A DNA stretch of 64,000 nucleotides, taken from the NCBI GenBank assembly GCA_015179125.1, contig WHVA01000082.1, forward strand, positions 62,001-126,000. The letters run 5' to 3'. Below the pieces are notes generated by a model that ran no database searches, was not told where the DNA came from, and was given only the letters and a program-made list of their open reading frames with translations. The position numbers and the translations under genes are program-made. Position 1 is the first letter of the stretch; each line of letters starts with the position of its first letter. Shown here piece by piece: positions 22,748-34,994 of the stretch. This DNA comes from Gautieria morchelliformis. Its lineage: Eukaryota; Basidiomycota; Agaricomycetes; Gomphales; Gomphaceae.

Positions 22748-23838
22748 TTAGTCTTCCTCCATGGTATTGTCACCCCCAAATCCCACCCAGTCATCTGCCT
22801 CTGGATCCTCCACATCTCCGTTTCTCCCATAGGCCTCCTTGAACCTCACGACGTCCTGGACCTTGCCCTCCGACACTTCCATGCCCGCTTCTGAGTCCTC
22901 CATCTCCTGCATCCACCTCACCTCTGCAACAACCTGATCCAGGTGATCCTCGAAGGCCCCAAGGCAATCCGCGACTGCACTGTAAAAGTTATGCTGCATG
23001 CGCACCCCTTGCACCCCTTGTTGGAGCAATCCATGGAGTGACCGCATGATATCCAGAAGAGGATCTGCGGTCCACTCCTGTCCGGTCACCCCACTCCTGC
23101 TCACCTCTGGCCCACCTTGGTTTCCCTTCACCTTTGCATCCCTGGACAAGGGTTTCCTTCCTTGTGAAGACCTTTCCGACCCGATTTCTGACCCTCTGGT
23201 TTTCTTCCGCTTGGTCGATCCCACACACACGGCAATTCCTTTTCTAAACAGCCCTCACAGCTAGGCTCCGAAGGGCCATCATCTTCCAGTGCCGATCTCT
23301 TGACACCCGCTCGGTGCGCCTCCTTCCGGCACTGTTTTTCCTCCTGTGCTGCCCGCCACTCCTCTGTTGCTTTCCCCTTGCCCTTGTTTTTGGGCTTTGG
23401 GGTCTCTTCCGGTGTCCTCCAACGGAGTTTTGCTCCAAACAGAAATCCCTTCCACTTCGGCCAGTTTCTTCTGTTCTGACAGTCAGGCTATCTTATCAAG
23501 TGGACCGAAGCACTTACCTTTGTCGCCGCGCGACTTTTCTCCGCCTTTTCCACGGTTGCCTTTTCCCCAGTGGCTTGCTCCTCTGCGAGCTTTTCTGCCA
23601 CTTCTTCGGCCTCCCGCTCTACGCACTCGCGCTCCAGAAGATCATGCTCCTCGTGGTCCTTGCGCTCTTTTTCTTTGCGCTCCTCTTCCTTGCACTCCTC
23701 CTCCAGCCGCTCCTTCTCCTTCTGAGCGGCCTCCTCAGCCTTGCGTTTTTCCACCAATTCTTTTTCCGCAAGCACATTGGTGAAATGCTGCTTCATTTGG
23801 GCACTGGTCATTTTGGAGAAGTCGACTGGGGAGCTCAT
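22748..23838 (-). pseudogene. Coiled-coil protein with Zn-cluster-like Cys motif (degenerate gene)
   Basis: Function not recognised. The ATG is at 23838-23836 (MSSPVDFSKM). A charged Lys/Glu coiled coil fills residues about 25-90. A 47-base intron (23471-23517, GTAAGT..CAG, phase 0) fits well. Exon 2 is in frame at both ends, but its middle (about 23220-23410) reads sensibly only in another frame (KNKGKGKATEEWRAAQEEKQC, then CEGCLEKELPC). That implies two compensating indels. The C-terminus is acidic, ending NTMEED, after a helical region (LHGLLQQGVQGVRMQHNFYS). It may be a multicopy fungal hypothetical gene associated with transposons. Confidence 0.55.
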
Positions 23839-23937
23839 AATGGATGTGGATTGAAGTGTGTTGCTTCTCCTGCCTATCTTTTGAACTCCGACGCGTTGTT
23901 CACAGGTCACATGATCCGACTTGTGGTCTCACGGGGG

Positions 23938-24675
23938 TTGACCTTGAAGGGGAGATACTGTTACGACCATGCCACTCAACCATCTCTGCCACCTCCGGAA
24001 CAGCACATCAGGAATATCATAGATCAGAATGAATACATGGACCTGATATGTGCAACCAAGCAGGAGTTTTGCATTGATTGGTTGCACAACGCAGATGAGT
24101 CCAGTATATGGACAGCTAGTTATTTGGTGTTGGGGCCATCAACCGACGGAGCCTGCATGAGAATCCCTCCCCTCAAGGTTATAGGCAATTTGGAAACCAG
24201 AGTTTCAGATGACGCAGAGAAAAGCAAAATACTGTTCATGTCCTTTTTCCCTTCGCAAGGGGTACAACTCCAGCAGGAACCCAACACGCCATTTCCAGAG
24301 CCTGCGTTTGAGTATGTGCAGATAACTGATGGGCAAATCCAATGCACAATTGGCAAAATGGGCCCTTTCAAAGCTGCAGGCCCATCTGGGCTCTTGAACG
24401 CAGTACTAACTCATTGTGCAGATTTATTCACCCCTTATCTGGGCTGCATTTACCAGGCCACACTTCATTTCAACACTTGCCCCCAACAGTGGAGAACCTC
24501 CACCATCGCCACCCTGTGGAAACCAGGGAAACTTGATTACATGGTAGCGAAGACGTATCAACCTATAACACTTATGGAGACACTTGCCAAGCCTCTCTCA
24601 GGCTGTGTAGCTGAGACACTGACATACTACGCAGAGACAGTTCAAATGTTGCCGTCCACCCATGGCCTTACCTGA
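23938..24675 (+). pseudogene. Tad-like LINE RT fragment 3
   Basis: An uninterrupted frame aligns with the endonuclease-RT linker and first RT motifs of LINEs 1 and 2: SSIWTASYLV, PAFEYVQITDGQI, GPFKAAGPSGLLNAV, WKPGKLDYMVAKTYQPITL. It stops before the catalytic FxDD, where the LTR-family-2 fragment begins. It is more diverged than LINEs 1 and 2 are from each other. Confidence 0.75.
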
Positions 24676-24922
24676 CTGCATTCTGACCTCTGTCCTCCGA
24701 CCTCTGAGCCTCAGCATTGTCTTCCTGACTTCCGCCTTCCCCGACAACTGGAAGTCAGATTCGAAATACTTGGGACGATAGTTCATCAGGGGCGCAACAC
24801 ATAAGTTGAAGCCGATGTCCTTTCTAGTTGCGACCTCCAGGATTTCTGATACATAACATTATCAGAGGGTTGGAATGCGAGCAGAACTGAGTGTCGGAAG
24901 TCAGAATTGCATGGTCATAACA
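24676..24922. repeat. LTR family 2 fragments, back to back
   Basis: 24676-24858 is the inverted 5' part of the LTR seen complete at 34995-35645 (complement starts TGTTATGTATC). It abuts 24859-24922, the direct-orientation 3' end (..CATGGTCATAACA). The flank AAGTC follows, exactly as at 35646, so this is the same insertion site after rearrangement. Confidence 0.75.
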
Positions 24923-25443
24923 AAGTCTTGAGTCAAACTTCAAGCTATTTTCCTCTTGTGTTATCCATTGAACTTGGCCTCAAGCTATAGGCCACATCTA
25001 TACTCTACCAGTAAATCTATGACTCTATCAATTCTGAACTGGAAGGAAGTGAGATCACTGCAGCGCAGGTATATGATCTTGAAGCACAAAAAGGTGCTGA
25101 TCAAGGCCAAGCACTGCAAATATATGAAGAGGACATTTATACACATAAACATCGGGATCCAGAGGCAGCACTGAGCATGGCTGATGTCTACTGAGCCTGA
25201 CGTCAGCCATATGGGTCATCCGTCACATCTGCTGTACCATCTGTCTTTGTCATGTGGTTTTAGTGTAGATATATGGTATGCCACTAAACCTTTTCTGCCA
25301 TATTCTGCCACACTCAGCAGAAAGGCCTTCTTCTGCCAGTTCTACCATTGCGGGCAATTTACAGAATAAATTTCAATTTATGGTTATGATGTTAGATGAA
25401 TATTCAAGATTTGTTAAGGAGGGTCTGAATATTCCTCAGTATA

Positions 25444-25776
25444 TTAAGGATAATCATCAGCCCCCTCAACAATTACAAAATGGGACACTTCAGCCAGGTG
25501 CTTGTCTTCCACTCCTGGACACCCACTCACCAATAACTGGAAGTCCTCCACATGCCCTGACACCTGCCTCACCTCAATATAAGTGATTAAGGTGTTGCCT
25601 GTTATATCTTCACAGTCTATGAGCTCAAGCCAGTGTAGGCACTGGCCAAGTGAACTTGATTGGGTAAACACTTTGTCTGGCATGGTTGAGCCTTGATTTG
25701 CAGGCAGGCATCTCGCTAGATGCCTGCCATTTTCCCTAAACCACTCACAAACATGCAATGCCCCACAGGCCACCAC
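25444..25776 (-). CDS. Conserved hypothetical frame, copy A (110 aa)
   Basis: Not recognised. The same 110-residue frame exists at 36620-36952 with only a handful of substitutions and no stop. Blocks such as CLHWLELIDCEDITGN and DFQLLVSGCPGVEDKHLA look like folded protein rather than chance. It is probably an exon or a fragment of a larger gene. The opposite strand is also open for part of it. Confidence 0.4.
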   Translation of the reverse strand: MVACGALHVCEWFRENGRHLARCLPANQGSTMPDKVFTQSSSLGQCLHWLELIDCEDITGNTLITYIEVRQVSGHVEDFQLLVSGCPGVEDKHLAEVSHFVIVEGADDYP

Positions 25777-25995
25777 AAGTTGAATAAATTATGAAGAAAG
25801 TCAAATTTGAAATGTCACAGAATATATATGTATCCATCGTTTTTTGAGTGTATGGGTTTGCCAGAGTGAGCAGATAGCCACATAAGTTGCTGCATGTTGC
25901 TCTGCTAGTGGGTTTGTATTGGAATTGTGGCTATGATGCCTTAGCTTGGATGCTATTATTAAGCCTCTGCTGTTCTTCCAGATCCTATGGAACCA

Positions 25996-27793
25996 TTAAC
26001 CAGTGCCTGAAAGAGACACTGACTGCTCACCAGATGCAATCTGTCCAGCCATTTCTACATCTCCAGGGTGTCCAGTGACCCAAGGAAACACATCCAATTC
26101 TATCCCAGCTGACCGAGCCTCTTCAGGTGACTGCTGGCTTTCCTGATCAGCCATGGTGTCCTCCATTGTCTCAGTTCCAAGTCCCTGGCTCAAATGAGGG
26201 TTCCCAAATTCAGCCACTATAGCAGTGTGAACACTTTGTCTGGCTGCTTTGAAGCTTGTGAATGAAAGAGAGGGTAATGAGGGGCTGTTAAGTCGACTGT
26301 GTCTCTCTTTGAGAGTTAGATGGAACCGGCAGACAATAATTATCGACAAGCTGTATGTGCAGTGTTAGTACAATCACATGTCTTTCTTCTTAAATTGGTG
26401 AGAAGATACCTGTTCTGAAGGTAGCTTAAGATGCCATGAAGGTTTGGCTTTATGCCATAAATCAGCTTTAGTTAGCCATTCTTTTATCATGATCAATGTA
26501 TTACAAACCCTTAATACCTGAAATGTAAAAGAAGATGAGTAAGCCCTCAAAGTTCAATGTCTTTGTAAGTAACAATACCCAAGTTATGACCGTATTAGCC
26601 AAAGTAAGCGTAAGCACAAATCTAAATATGAATCAACATATGCAATATCTTAGGAATAATGTTTCATACCCATATCTCACCAAGCCTTACCTGTAGATTA
26701 GTGATATGTCCATAGATATAAGCAATATGTTGTATGCTCACCTTGGTGAATCATTAGACTAATGAGAGATTTCTTATCCCAAATCTCTCCTTTCCGCCAA
26801 AGCCTGAGGGTTTGAATTGAGCTTAGAATGGTTACCATCACAACTCCAGTGTCAAAAAGGATTCCAGTAACATTAATGATGGTATCCCCTGTCAAAGGTA
26901 TTCAGAGACAAATCAGACAAATACAGACCTCTAGATCTTACACCTGAAGAATTTGTTAGTATAAATCTAAGCAGAAAGTCCTAGTCAGTACTGACAAAAT
27001 CAATGTATTAAATTGTGAACTAGTGGGATTGCAATTGTCCAAAACAGACAAGTACTATATCCAGTGAAATGAATTTATGCTATTTACACAAAGTCTGCAC
27101 AGGGACATACCACGTTAATGATAGTAGAGCTAAGAATGAGCAGCCCAAGAACACCCAAAACCTTTTGATTCTGAAGGGAGATAGCATAGGTGCGAGCTAG
27201 CAGAAGGCCTAGATAATAAAATGTGTTGATCCTTCTGCCTGAGAAATATATGGGTATAATTACTTACCCTGTACACCAACCACAGAAAGAACTTGTAAAG
27301 CATGAAGTAGGCGAGCTATAGTAATACATTTCCTTCGAATATATGAGTCTCTAGGTTGCTTGTTCATAAAGAATGCAACTCATACTAGAAACTCATTCCA
27401 ATCAGTAAGGGTGTTACACATGAGAGTGTTGTCGTAATATACCTCAACGGACAGGTTAGATAAACTGCCATATATGGCAAGAACAAACAAAGCCATGAGC
27501 AGGTAACGAGCGAATAAATAGAGAATGGTGCCGATTTTGACGGTCTTGCACCAAATGTACTTGATCTCGGATGGCAGAGTGAGCAGGGTGTCATAGATGA
27601 GCAGTGCTGTATTAACAAGCTATGGAAATCATGGAATTAGATAGGGGTCGTGGACGCATACCAAGCGCTGCTACGATGGTAAAGTTGAACGCAAAGCTAG
27701 TTTAGGTAAGTTCTTCTGCATCTCACTCAATGTGGTAAATACGTACACGTCTGATAGCGCCTGGATTTCAGCCGAGGGGTCCGCCTGAGACAT
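25996..27793 (-). CDS. DUF6533-type multi-helix membrane protein, copy A (multi-exon)
   Basis: Integral membrane proteins of this basidiomycete family have about seven helices; their function is unknown. Exon 1 (27747-27793) encodes MSQADPSAEIQALSD. The intron has donor GTACGT and acceptor TAG. Exon 2 is 27662-27696 and exon 3 is 27443-27606, giving the family signature ALLIYDTLLTLPSEIKYIW then LYLFARY. Later exons encode further hydrophobic helices (GLLILSSTIINV near 27125-27190; GILFDTGVVMVTILSSI near 26800-26880). The last exon (stop at 25996) starts with the typical ICRFHLTLKERH and an acidic tail. Exon boundaries after exon 3 are not all resolved, so intactness is unproven. Confidence 0.62.
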
Positions 27794-28204
27794 GATATCA
27801 GAAAGAAGGACTGGAATGCAGACGAGGGACTGAGTTGTGCGTAGCGATGTGGGAGTGGAGTCGCAGATCGCGCAAGGTGTATAAATACGATTCTCGACAT
27901 GGGTGCTGCCAGGTCAACAGATATGATTCACAATATCCCATCAGTGCGAAGCATGGCACAATTTGCAAGGTGGGCCGGTCTGATAGAAGAACGTCATGTG
28001 TAAAATAATTAATACAAGGTCGAAGCATCAGATACAGTGGTCCGCTCGGACGAGTAATTGAACCTTGGGTTCTTGGCCTTGCCAGGACTGCTTATGATCT
28101 CGAAGATGCATTTAAAACTTGATGTAATGTAAGCGCACCTGGCACTCATTGACAACTGCAAGTGCGGTGTCATCATAACGACACACGAAAACCAACTGCG
28201 ACAC

Positions 28205-28693
28205 AGCTCACTGATGTGAATTGAGATGTCGCATCTCCAGTGTGTTATTTATGAAGATGAGAACACGAGCAAGCGAGATGATATGGGAGATCTAGCCTGT
28301 CCAGCTCAATGCACAGAGTTTGCACGTGGCTGTAATTCTATAGCGATGCTGGATGATCTCGGAAGAGGTATCAGTTCGTGTCAACATTGCTCGATGTGGA
28401 GACACGAGACAACTCTCATTCGGGAGGCATGTCCTGAACGGCGTGGAAAGAAGTGAAGTGGTATGAAGGGACTATCGAATTCCAACTTGGAGCACAACAA
28501 CATGGTATCCGCTAGGCTGAGCATTCGGTGTATCGGATGTGACGGTGATGCAGAGCTGTTTAGAATGACGACAGTGCCACCTAGCGAGAACAAACGGTAC
28601 TGGTGTCCCTTGGTAACTGGTTGGCTCCAGAGCAAATATAAGCAACATTATCCACATACATAGCACATCCCCATCGCATTTCGTAAACACCGG
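28205..28693 (+). repeat. Long inverted repeat, left arm
   Basis: It starts AGCTCACTGATGTG and ends GTAAACACCGG. The near-perfect inverse lies at 30759-31241. It is also the uninterrupted counterpart of the repeat at 565-800 and a close relative of 57020-57310. Weaker similarity extends outward to about 27990. Confidence 0.82.
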
Positions 28694-29010
28694 ATACTGA
28701 TAATCCCGAGCGAAGTGAGGCTTAATTAACTCGACGTCTATGATGTTGGCCTTGGCAAGCTCCTAATATTCCAGACGCATCACGAATGCCAGTCGTCGTG
28801 CATCATCACTGCCAGTTCGCATGATGCATGATTGCACGACGGTTCCAATTACAGCGCGCTGTGTCGTCCTAGTCCATAAATAAATCAGGTTGCAGAGTCT
28901 GGTCCTGAGCCGAGTCTGGAGTTCGCGTCACAGTCAGAACTAGCGCTGGAAGATCGGGCGAGATCGATCCGAATCGAGATGTGGCGGTGGCGGTGTGATC
29001 CGACAAGAAC
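28694..29010 (+). repeat. Dispersed repeat continuation
   Basis: It matches 806-1060 (GATAATCCCGAGCG..GAGATGTGGCGGT). The right inverted arm lacks it, so the inner boundaries of the arms are set by a later event. Confidence 0.68.
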
Positions 29011-29129
29011 AAACTGAGTACTTTGCGCGGCGTGTGGCAAACGACGTGTACGGTAAAGTGATCTACTGACTCTGACTCGGAACTACAACTTTGCGCATAC
29101 CTCATAGCCACACAGCGACGCATCCCACA

Positions 29130-30740
29130 CACCCAAAGCCTTAATAAATGCGCCTAATGCCACCGCACGGGCACCAGACTCGGCACCTCCGCACCAGCCC
29201 CACCCACCCCGGGACCGTAACAGCCTGCGGCGCAGGCGAGTGTGGTGTGTCATGCGTTTGCGTTTGCGTTTGCGCTCAAGAGATGCGGCGGGTCAAGGTG
29301 TGCATGCGGGCGCGGGGAGTGTGACGAGCCCAGGTAGGCGTGCGCATGCGGCGGGGTGTAGGGGGAGGCTGGGCGCGGGGTACACATTGGGCGGGAGTCC
29401 TTTCCCGTGCCCGTTACCAAGTGGCGTGGTGGGCGGGTGCACGAAGACGCGGCTCGTGCATTTGTCGGCGTGGCCGCGGCGGGGCCTGGAGGGCTCTGGC
29501 AGGGGGGGCGGTATGGGTAAGGGTGCGGGTAAGGGTGCGCTGGCGGCGCCGGTGGTGGGCGCGGGTGATGAGGCTTGCGGGGGGGGTGTGGCGCTGCGGT
29601 ACGGCTGTAGTTGTTGTGGGAGGCGGCGGCGTGTGTGCGGGGGTGCGGGGATGTGCAGGACGACACGCGCACGTGCTCACGTGCGTCGCATACGCGGCCC
29701 CCAGGCGAGACCACAGCGTCACCAAGACACATCGACATCGGTCCCGCTCTCCAGCCCCAGCCCCAGGCCCCTGCGCCGCTTCGGGGAGGCTCGTCCCCGG
29801 ACCCCGCTGCGCCAATCCCGTGCACGTGTGCCCCACCGACATGAAACCGGCTTTCGGCCGCGGGTCTGAACTCCCACGCGGGTGCCACCTTGAAGTACTC
29901 CCGCTGTATGGGAGGGTCCGTATCATCGCACGTGCGCCCGCCTCTGAGTGCGCGCGAGCCCCCTTCTCCGCCTCCGCCCCCGTCGCCGAAAAACGCACGC
30001 CGAACGACGCGGACGTCCCGCGGCCACGCTCACGCTCCAGGTGCCGATTCTTCTCGAGCTCGCCCCGCGCACGCGCCTCGCACGGGCAGCGCGCCTCCTC
30101 CGCATGGAAGCCCCCCCGTGTCGCGGTGGGCGTGCGGGCCGCGCGGGTGCGGCCAACTGCGGGCGGGAGGGCGGTGCAGGACGTGAGGGCGGGAGGGTGG
30201 AGTCTAGGGAGCAGCGAGTGGCGCTCGGTAAGCGACACGAGGGACTGGGCAACGGGACATACCATCCGCGTCTCCAGGGTCCGTGTTTGTGTCTGGGTCT
30301 GGGTCATGCTGGAAGATGGATATGGATGGCGAGACGTGGGGCAGAAGGCAGCAAACGACGCGTCATGCAGGATGGGCGGCCTGTTTATATGCAAAGGGAA
30401 ATACCATACACTCTGCTCGTTCCTCTTGTTGGCCTTTTCTACACCCGGCACATACACACACGCCCCGCCACTGGCGGACACGCCGGAAACATCATGAGCA
30501 GTTCAGGTCCGTGTGCTGGAGAGGGCGGTGGGTGATATGAAGCCTGGGAGGGGAGGCTGTTAGTGTCATGTGAGGGGAGGTGAACCGATCGCAGTGGACG
30601 GGTAAAATGCGTGGTAGCCGTGAAAGACGAGGGAGTAGAGGGATGGCATGGGCGTACCATGCAACGGCGACGGCAGGGTTTGTTCGGGTCCGTGTCTGTG
30701 TCATGCTGCTCGTTATAACTGCCGAGTCGGCGTGCATGTT
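29130..30740. other. GC-rich island between inverted repeats
   Basis: Base composition changes sharply to strongly GC-rich, CpG-rich DNA between AT-richer flanks. Long frames exist on both strands at once (29340-30497 plus, 29414-30481 minus), as expected by chance in GC-rich DNA. They encode low-complexity Arg/Ala/Pro sequence without a domain. A small GCGTTT run lies near 29255-29275. No gene is supported. Confidence 0.6.
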
Positions 30741-30758
30741 TGTCTTTGTTTGGTGGGT

Positions 30759-31241
30759 CCGGTGTTTACGAATGCGATGGGGATGTGCTGTGTATGTGGA
30801 TAATGTCGCTTATATTTAGCTCTGGAGCCAACCAGTTACCGAGGGACAACAGTACCGTTTATTCTCGCTAGGTGGCACTGTCGTCATTCTAAACAGCTCT
30901 GCATCACCGTCGCATCCGATACACCGAATGCTCAGCCTCGCGGATACCATGTTGTTGTGCTCCAAGTTTAAATTCGATGGTCCCTTCATACCAATTCTTT
31001 CCACGCCGTTCAGGACATGCCTCCCGAATGAGAGTTGTCTCGTGTCGCCACATCGAGCAATGTTGACACGAACTGATGCCTCTTCCGAGATCATCCAGCA
31101 TCGCTATAGAATTACAGCCACGTGCAAACTCTGTGCATTGAGCTGGACAGCCTAAATCTCTTATATCATCTCGCTTCTCGCGTTCTCATCTTCATAAGTA
31201 ACACACTGGAGATGCGTCACATTAATACACATCAGTGAGCT
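30759..31241 (-). repeat. Long inverted repeat, right arm
   Basis: Inverse of 28205-28693, running from CCGGTGTTTAC to CACATCAGTGAGCT. It lacks the hAT insertion that splits copy 1. Diverged similarity continues to about 31430, matching 56870-57000 inverted. Confidence 0.82.
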
Positions 31242-31430
31242 TTATGGCAGTATTTTTATGTGTTGTTCATTACTGACATCGCACTATGAGTCCTCAATGA
31301 GTGTTAAGTGCATGATGACAAGGTTTCAATGGATTTTGGAGACCAATATTCCGCCCAGGAAAATCGGATGTAATAACCAATTGCTGGCAGGCCTCAATTA
31401 CTAGCCCGAGCAGCTAACTATAGCTATCCG

Positions 31431-32447
31431 ATACTTCTACTTTGTATTAATCCTTTTACATTTGATGTTCTTCTATCAGACCCATCCTTCAATTATATTA
31501 CTCAGTGTCGACTATCACTGAGGAGAAAATTAAATAGTTTATTAAGCTCCTGCAAGTCCCATTGTTCATAAAACTGGTCTGTAACTTCCTACTTGCCCAA
31601 GCTGAGTTACTACAGTGTCTTGCGCAGGCACATGGAAGATGATTGTGCAGTGTCATCAAACTGGGCCTACTCACCCTCCTCAAGCAGTCATGACCGGTTA
31701 CCTATGCAGGCATGCTGCTCGCCACTGAGCTTGAGGATTAGGCAGTTGCCCAGGGCAGGCCCATGATGGTAAATAAATTCTCATTCCATAGTATATTGAT
31801 GTATCTTTTACTCAGAACAATTTCGGCTGCACTGAATGCAGTAAGCCCTTCCCCCTGATCTTCAATGTAGGTAGTGTGGAAGTAGATTTGAAACCAGGAT
31901 GTGGGAAGCATTGAGCTCAGGAATTCATATTAGCATTGTGCCGCTGTATATATCTATGATGCAATACAGGCCTTTGAACTGTATTGTTCAGTCTGATGTT
32001 TCAGTTTGTACAGTGCCTCTGGAAAAGCTCCATCAGTACCTTAGTTATCTGTTTTTGTCACAATTCCAACACAAAAACATTATTTACTTCATCTCATACA
32101 ACCCCTTCCACCTGCAATACATCCACTCCCACTATCCCTCTGATTCCCCCCTCTATCCCACACACATCCACATGATCCACCACAACATCCCATCAACCTG
32201 CGGACATATGGCTGATCCAACAACCCGCAAATCCACCCCTGAATTGAGACAAAGCCCGACCCCGAGAGGCGTTGATCCATGGAGCAATTTGATGGCTAGC
32301 CCATCATACACATTCCTTCTTTCTCTCTTTCTTTCTTTCTCCCTTTCTTTCAAACACACATCTCTCACTTATGATGCTCATAATCATACACACCCTTTCC
32401 CAATCCACATGCAAGACACATATCCACCGCAGCACCCGACGCACCTG
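31431..32447. other. Unassigned stretch with a CT-rich run
   Basis: I recognise no gene. A TTTC/CTTT microsatellite-like run lies at about 32316-32355. The frame at 31899-32471 is low-complexity His/Pro/Ser sequence and not convincing. Confidence 0.45.
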
Positions 32448-33290
32448 TCAAGATTGGTTTTTAGGCATTAATATCGTGTATTAGTGAACACGCGAATGCC
32501 CAAATAGCTTGTGCAAAGAAGTGTGCTGTTTGGCAAATAAGGTGACCCAAAAAATGTTCAGAAGGTATGAGGGCTGCCCAAACAGAGCTCGCCCTATCTA
32601 CAGTCGTAGTGAAGTAGCCCATAGCAGCAACAATCCTTTCACCGACAGCGCCGATAATGGTACAAAGGCTAAGGTGATGAAGGTGAAGTACAAAAGCTCA
32701 CCAGTCATGCTTAAGTCCTCCTCAGGTCAAAGATAGGAATCTATAGGAGAGGGCTCAAGGCGATGGTCATTTGCACAAGATAGACGTATGATAACTGAAC
32801 TGGGGAATATACATGTGAATGTAGACTACTTATACCGAATGCTCATATGATATCAGCAAATAGGAAAGAGGCGGTCATGAGTCAGGGTTGGACAGGGGTG
32901 CGCAGTCAGGATACAAATAGATGAAATGTATATGCAATAGAGGAAGGGAGGAGTGTGAACATGAAACAATGGAGGGGAAGAGGATAAAGGTACCCATGCA
33001 AGAAAATATGCCTGAAGGCCTGCATACACGTTGCCCTGCACGGACTCTTGGTCTGCTGGGTTGATCCCACACGATCTATGGGTAGGACATCCCACGAATG
33101 CATTCTGGCCATAGTAACACCCAAAGGGGGTTGAGTCGAGAAGATGATGGGACCAGTGAGGAACCATCAAGCCGGGTAAAGGATGTCGATCATGTTTGAT
33201 GGCATGCCTACTGGCAAATGATGTGAATAGTGAATAACCGTTTGGCAAATTCAGCAAAGAGTGAACGGAGTGAACATAGAAGTTTTAGGA
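32448..33290 (-). repeat. 0.9-kb LTR-like repeat, inverted copy
   Basis: The plus strand starts TGTCAAGATTGG, so in repeat orientation the copy ends CCAATCTTGACA after the palindrome GTGTTCACTAATACAC. It matches 43735-44723 in the opposite orientation over most of its length. Its other end is not sharply defined. The TG/CA-like end suggests an LTR, but no duplication was found. Confidence 0.6.
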
Positions 33291-34989
33291 ATAATATATC
33301 AGATATATCAGAACAGATATATTTGATGACTCAGGGAGTTGGAACCCTTCGTGCACCCCTGTGCACCGTATATGCGTGAGCTGACTAAGCTCTGTGGGGC
33401 GAGTGCGTCACTGATTGATGTAGGTCACGTGACCGAGTCGATAGAAGATTGATGTCGATCCGAAGAACAGTCAGATCAAAAGCATTCGCTTTTGAGATAG
33501 TATAGAGTAAACAGTGATAGTAGACCCTCGACGAAGATTTGGAATAAACTATCAAGATCTGAGTTCTATAGCTATCAAACAAGTCTACAGTTACTTCAGG
33601 AGGTGAAACAACAATTCTGGATTGTTCTGGGTAATATTCTGGATGTTTTGTTCGTACATTTATGGTAGCTACTTATACTAAAATAGTAGTGACTACCAGT
33701 GTTCAAGATAGTGATAGAATGGGTCAGGATAATGTGGAAATGCTCCACAGGCTGCATACAGCTGTGGAGCAGGAACAATGATGGGGATACTTGTCCTACT
33801 GACAAGTATCTAAGTTGGGACCTTGGAGCAATGTACAAAGCCCCTTTCAACATGTAATATAACTCGTAATCAGTGGAGCTGGTCAGGGGAATAGAATAGA
33901 AAAGAAATCATGTGTGTCCTGTGCTGTGTGCCTACAGCAGCCTTGGCAAGGCATTTGCCATCTCTGTACCTCTCTCCTGAGGTAGCTATTCAGTACGTCC
34001 ATAGATAGGACAGTGTACTGTAATCTCCATCGTGTCCGATGTCCCTGTATGGGTCTATTAGTCCCATAGCAATATTTCTTCTGACCAGGGCCGAGGTGCC
34101 TGCTTCCAGGGCAGGCACTGCTACTGGTGCATGGATTATTTCTCCCAGATGTTAGCTCAGTTAGACGATTGTATAGACCTTAGAATACTGTGTGATATAG
34201 CTATCTCATTTATTCTAACAAGAAGTGGAGTGATGAAAGGGAAAATGGAGATACTGGATACAACAAATAAACAAGTCATGATAGCGCCCTACACCATCAT
34301 GGCTGCCACCTTCCTCACCTCACTGCAATCTTTTTTGCTGGTGCTGGACCAAACTTAGGTCAGGTCTGATAACAAGGTGCAGAATGCTCAGTCATTGATT
34401 CTTGTCACAATATCATCTATGGACAATATTTTTGTATGACCTGAATCTGACCACTCATGAGCATCTGAGTTCACTGAGGTGCACATATGTGTGTACACAC
34501 AAGTTATAAGTTGAGGCTATCCAGTGCACATTCTGGATCACACACCGAGCTATAAAGCTGAGCTGAGATAGTGCATATACAATGAGTCAAGTCGAGGTAC
34601 GCAATATATGTGTACATGAGTAGCCATACAACTGGACCAATCCCATCTCATTGATCCCATCTTGGCGACCCTATCTCATGACACCTTTCCTCCAACACGC
34701 CCGAGTCACATCTATAACTCCTATTTTATTACACCTACCTCTCCACCTTATCCTTTGAGCCATGAAATGAGTATGAACCCTTCTGCCTTTTGTCTAGGCC
34801 AAACCAAGCAGGCAAGTCAAAGTACAAGTATACAGTGCAGGCAGTAAGCATGCACCTACCATATACATATTCCTACCAATCCTGTTGTTCACTGCCTTGT
34901 ATCAATACCATTCTCTGAGTTGACATAAATAGCTAACCATGTAAGAGCGAAATAATGAGAATGAACATTTTGACATACTTATTGACTTC
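33291..34989. other. AT-rich unassigned stretch
   Basis: I see no gene or repeat match in this stretch. The short frames have no motifs. Confidence 0.45.
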
Positions 34990-34994
34990 AAGTC

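Larger units (their letters stand above)
24923..28204. repeat. Segmental duplication, copy A
   Basis: 24923-26270 matches 35646-37458 (copy B, which has an extra solo LTR), and 25780-28200 matches 54555-57060 (copy C). It contains the conserved minus-strand frame 25444-25776 and the DUF6533-type gene 25996-27793. A coding-like stretch at 25020-25190 (SELEGSEITAAQVYDLEAQ, ending EAALSMADVY) may be an exon relic of an unknown gene; in copy B a solo LTR interrupts it. Confidence 0.7.

Noticed and set aside
29340..30497. 385-codon plus-strand frame and 355-codon minus-strand frame in the GC-rich island
   Set aside because: Both are open at once in GC-rich, low-complexity DNA, encode Arg/Ala/Pro-rich sequence and show no domain or splice logic. 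Chance is the simplest explanation.
31899..32471. 190-codon plus-strand frame
   Set aside because: His/Pro/Ser low-complexity, crosses a CT-rich microsatellite and enters the 0.9-kb repeat; no family resemblance.
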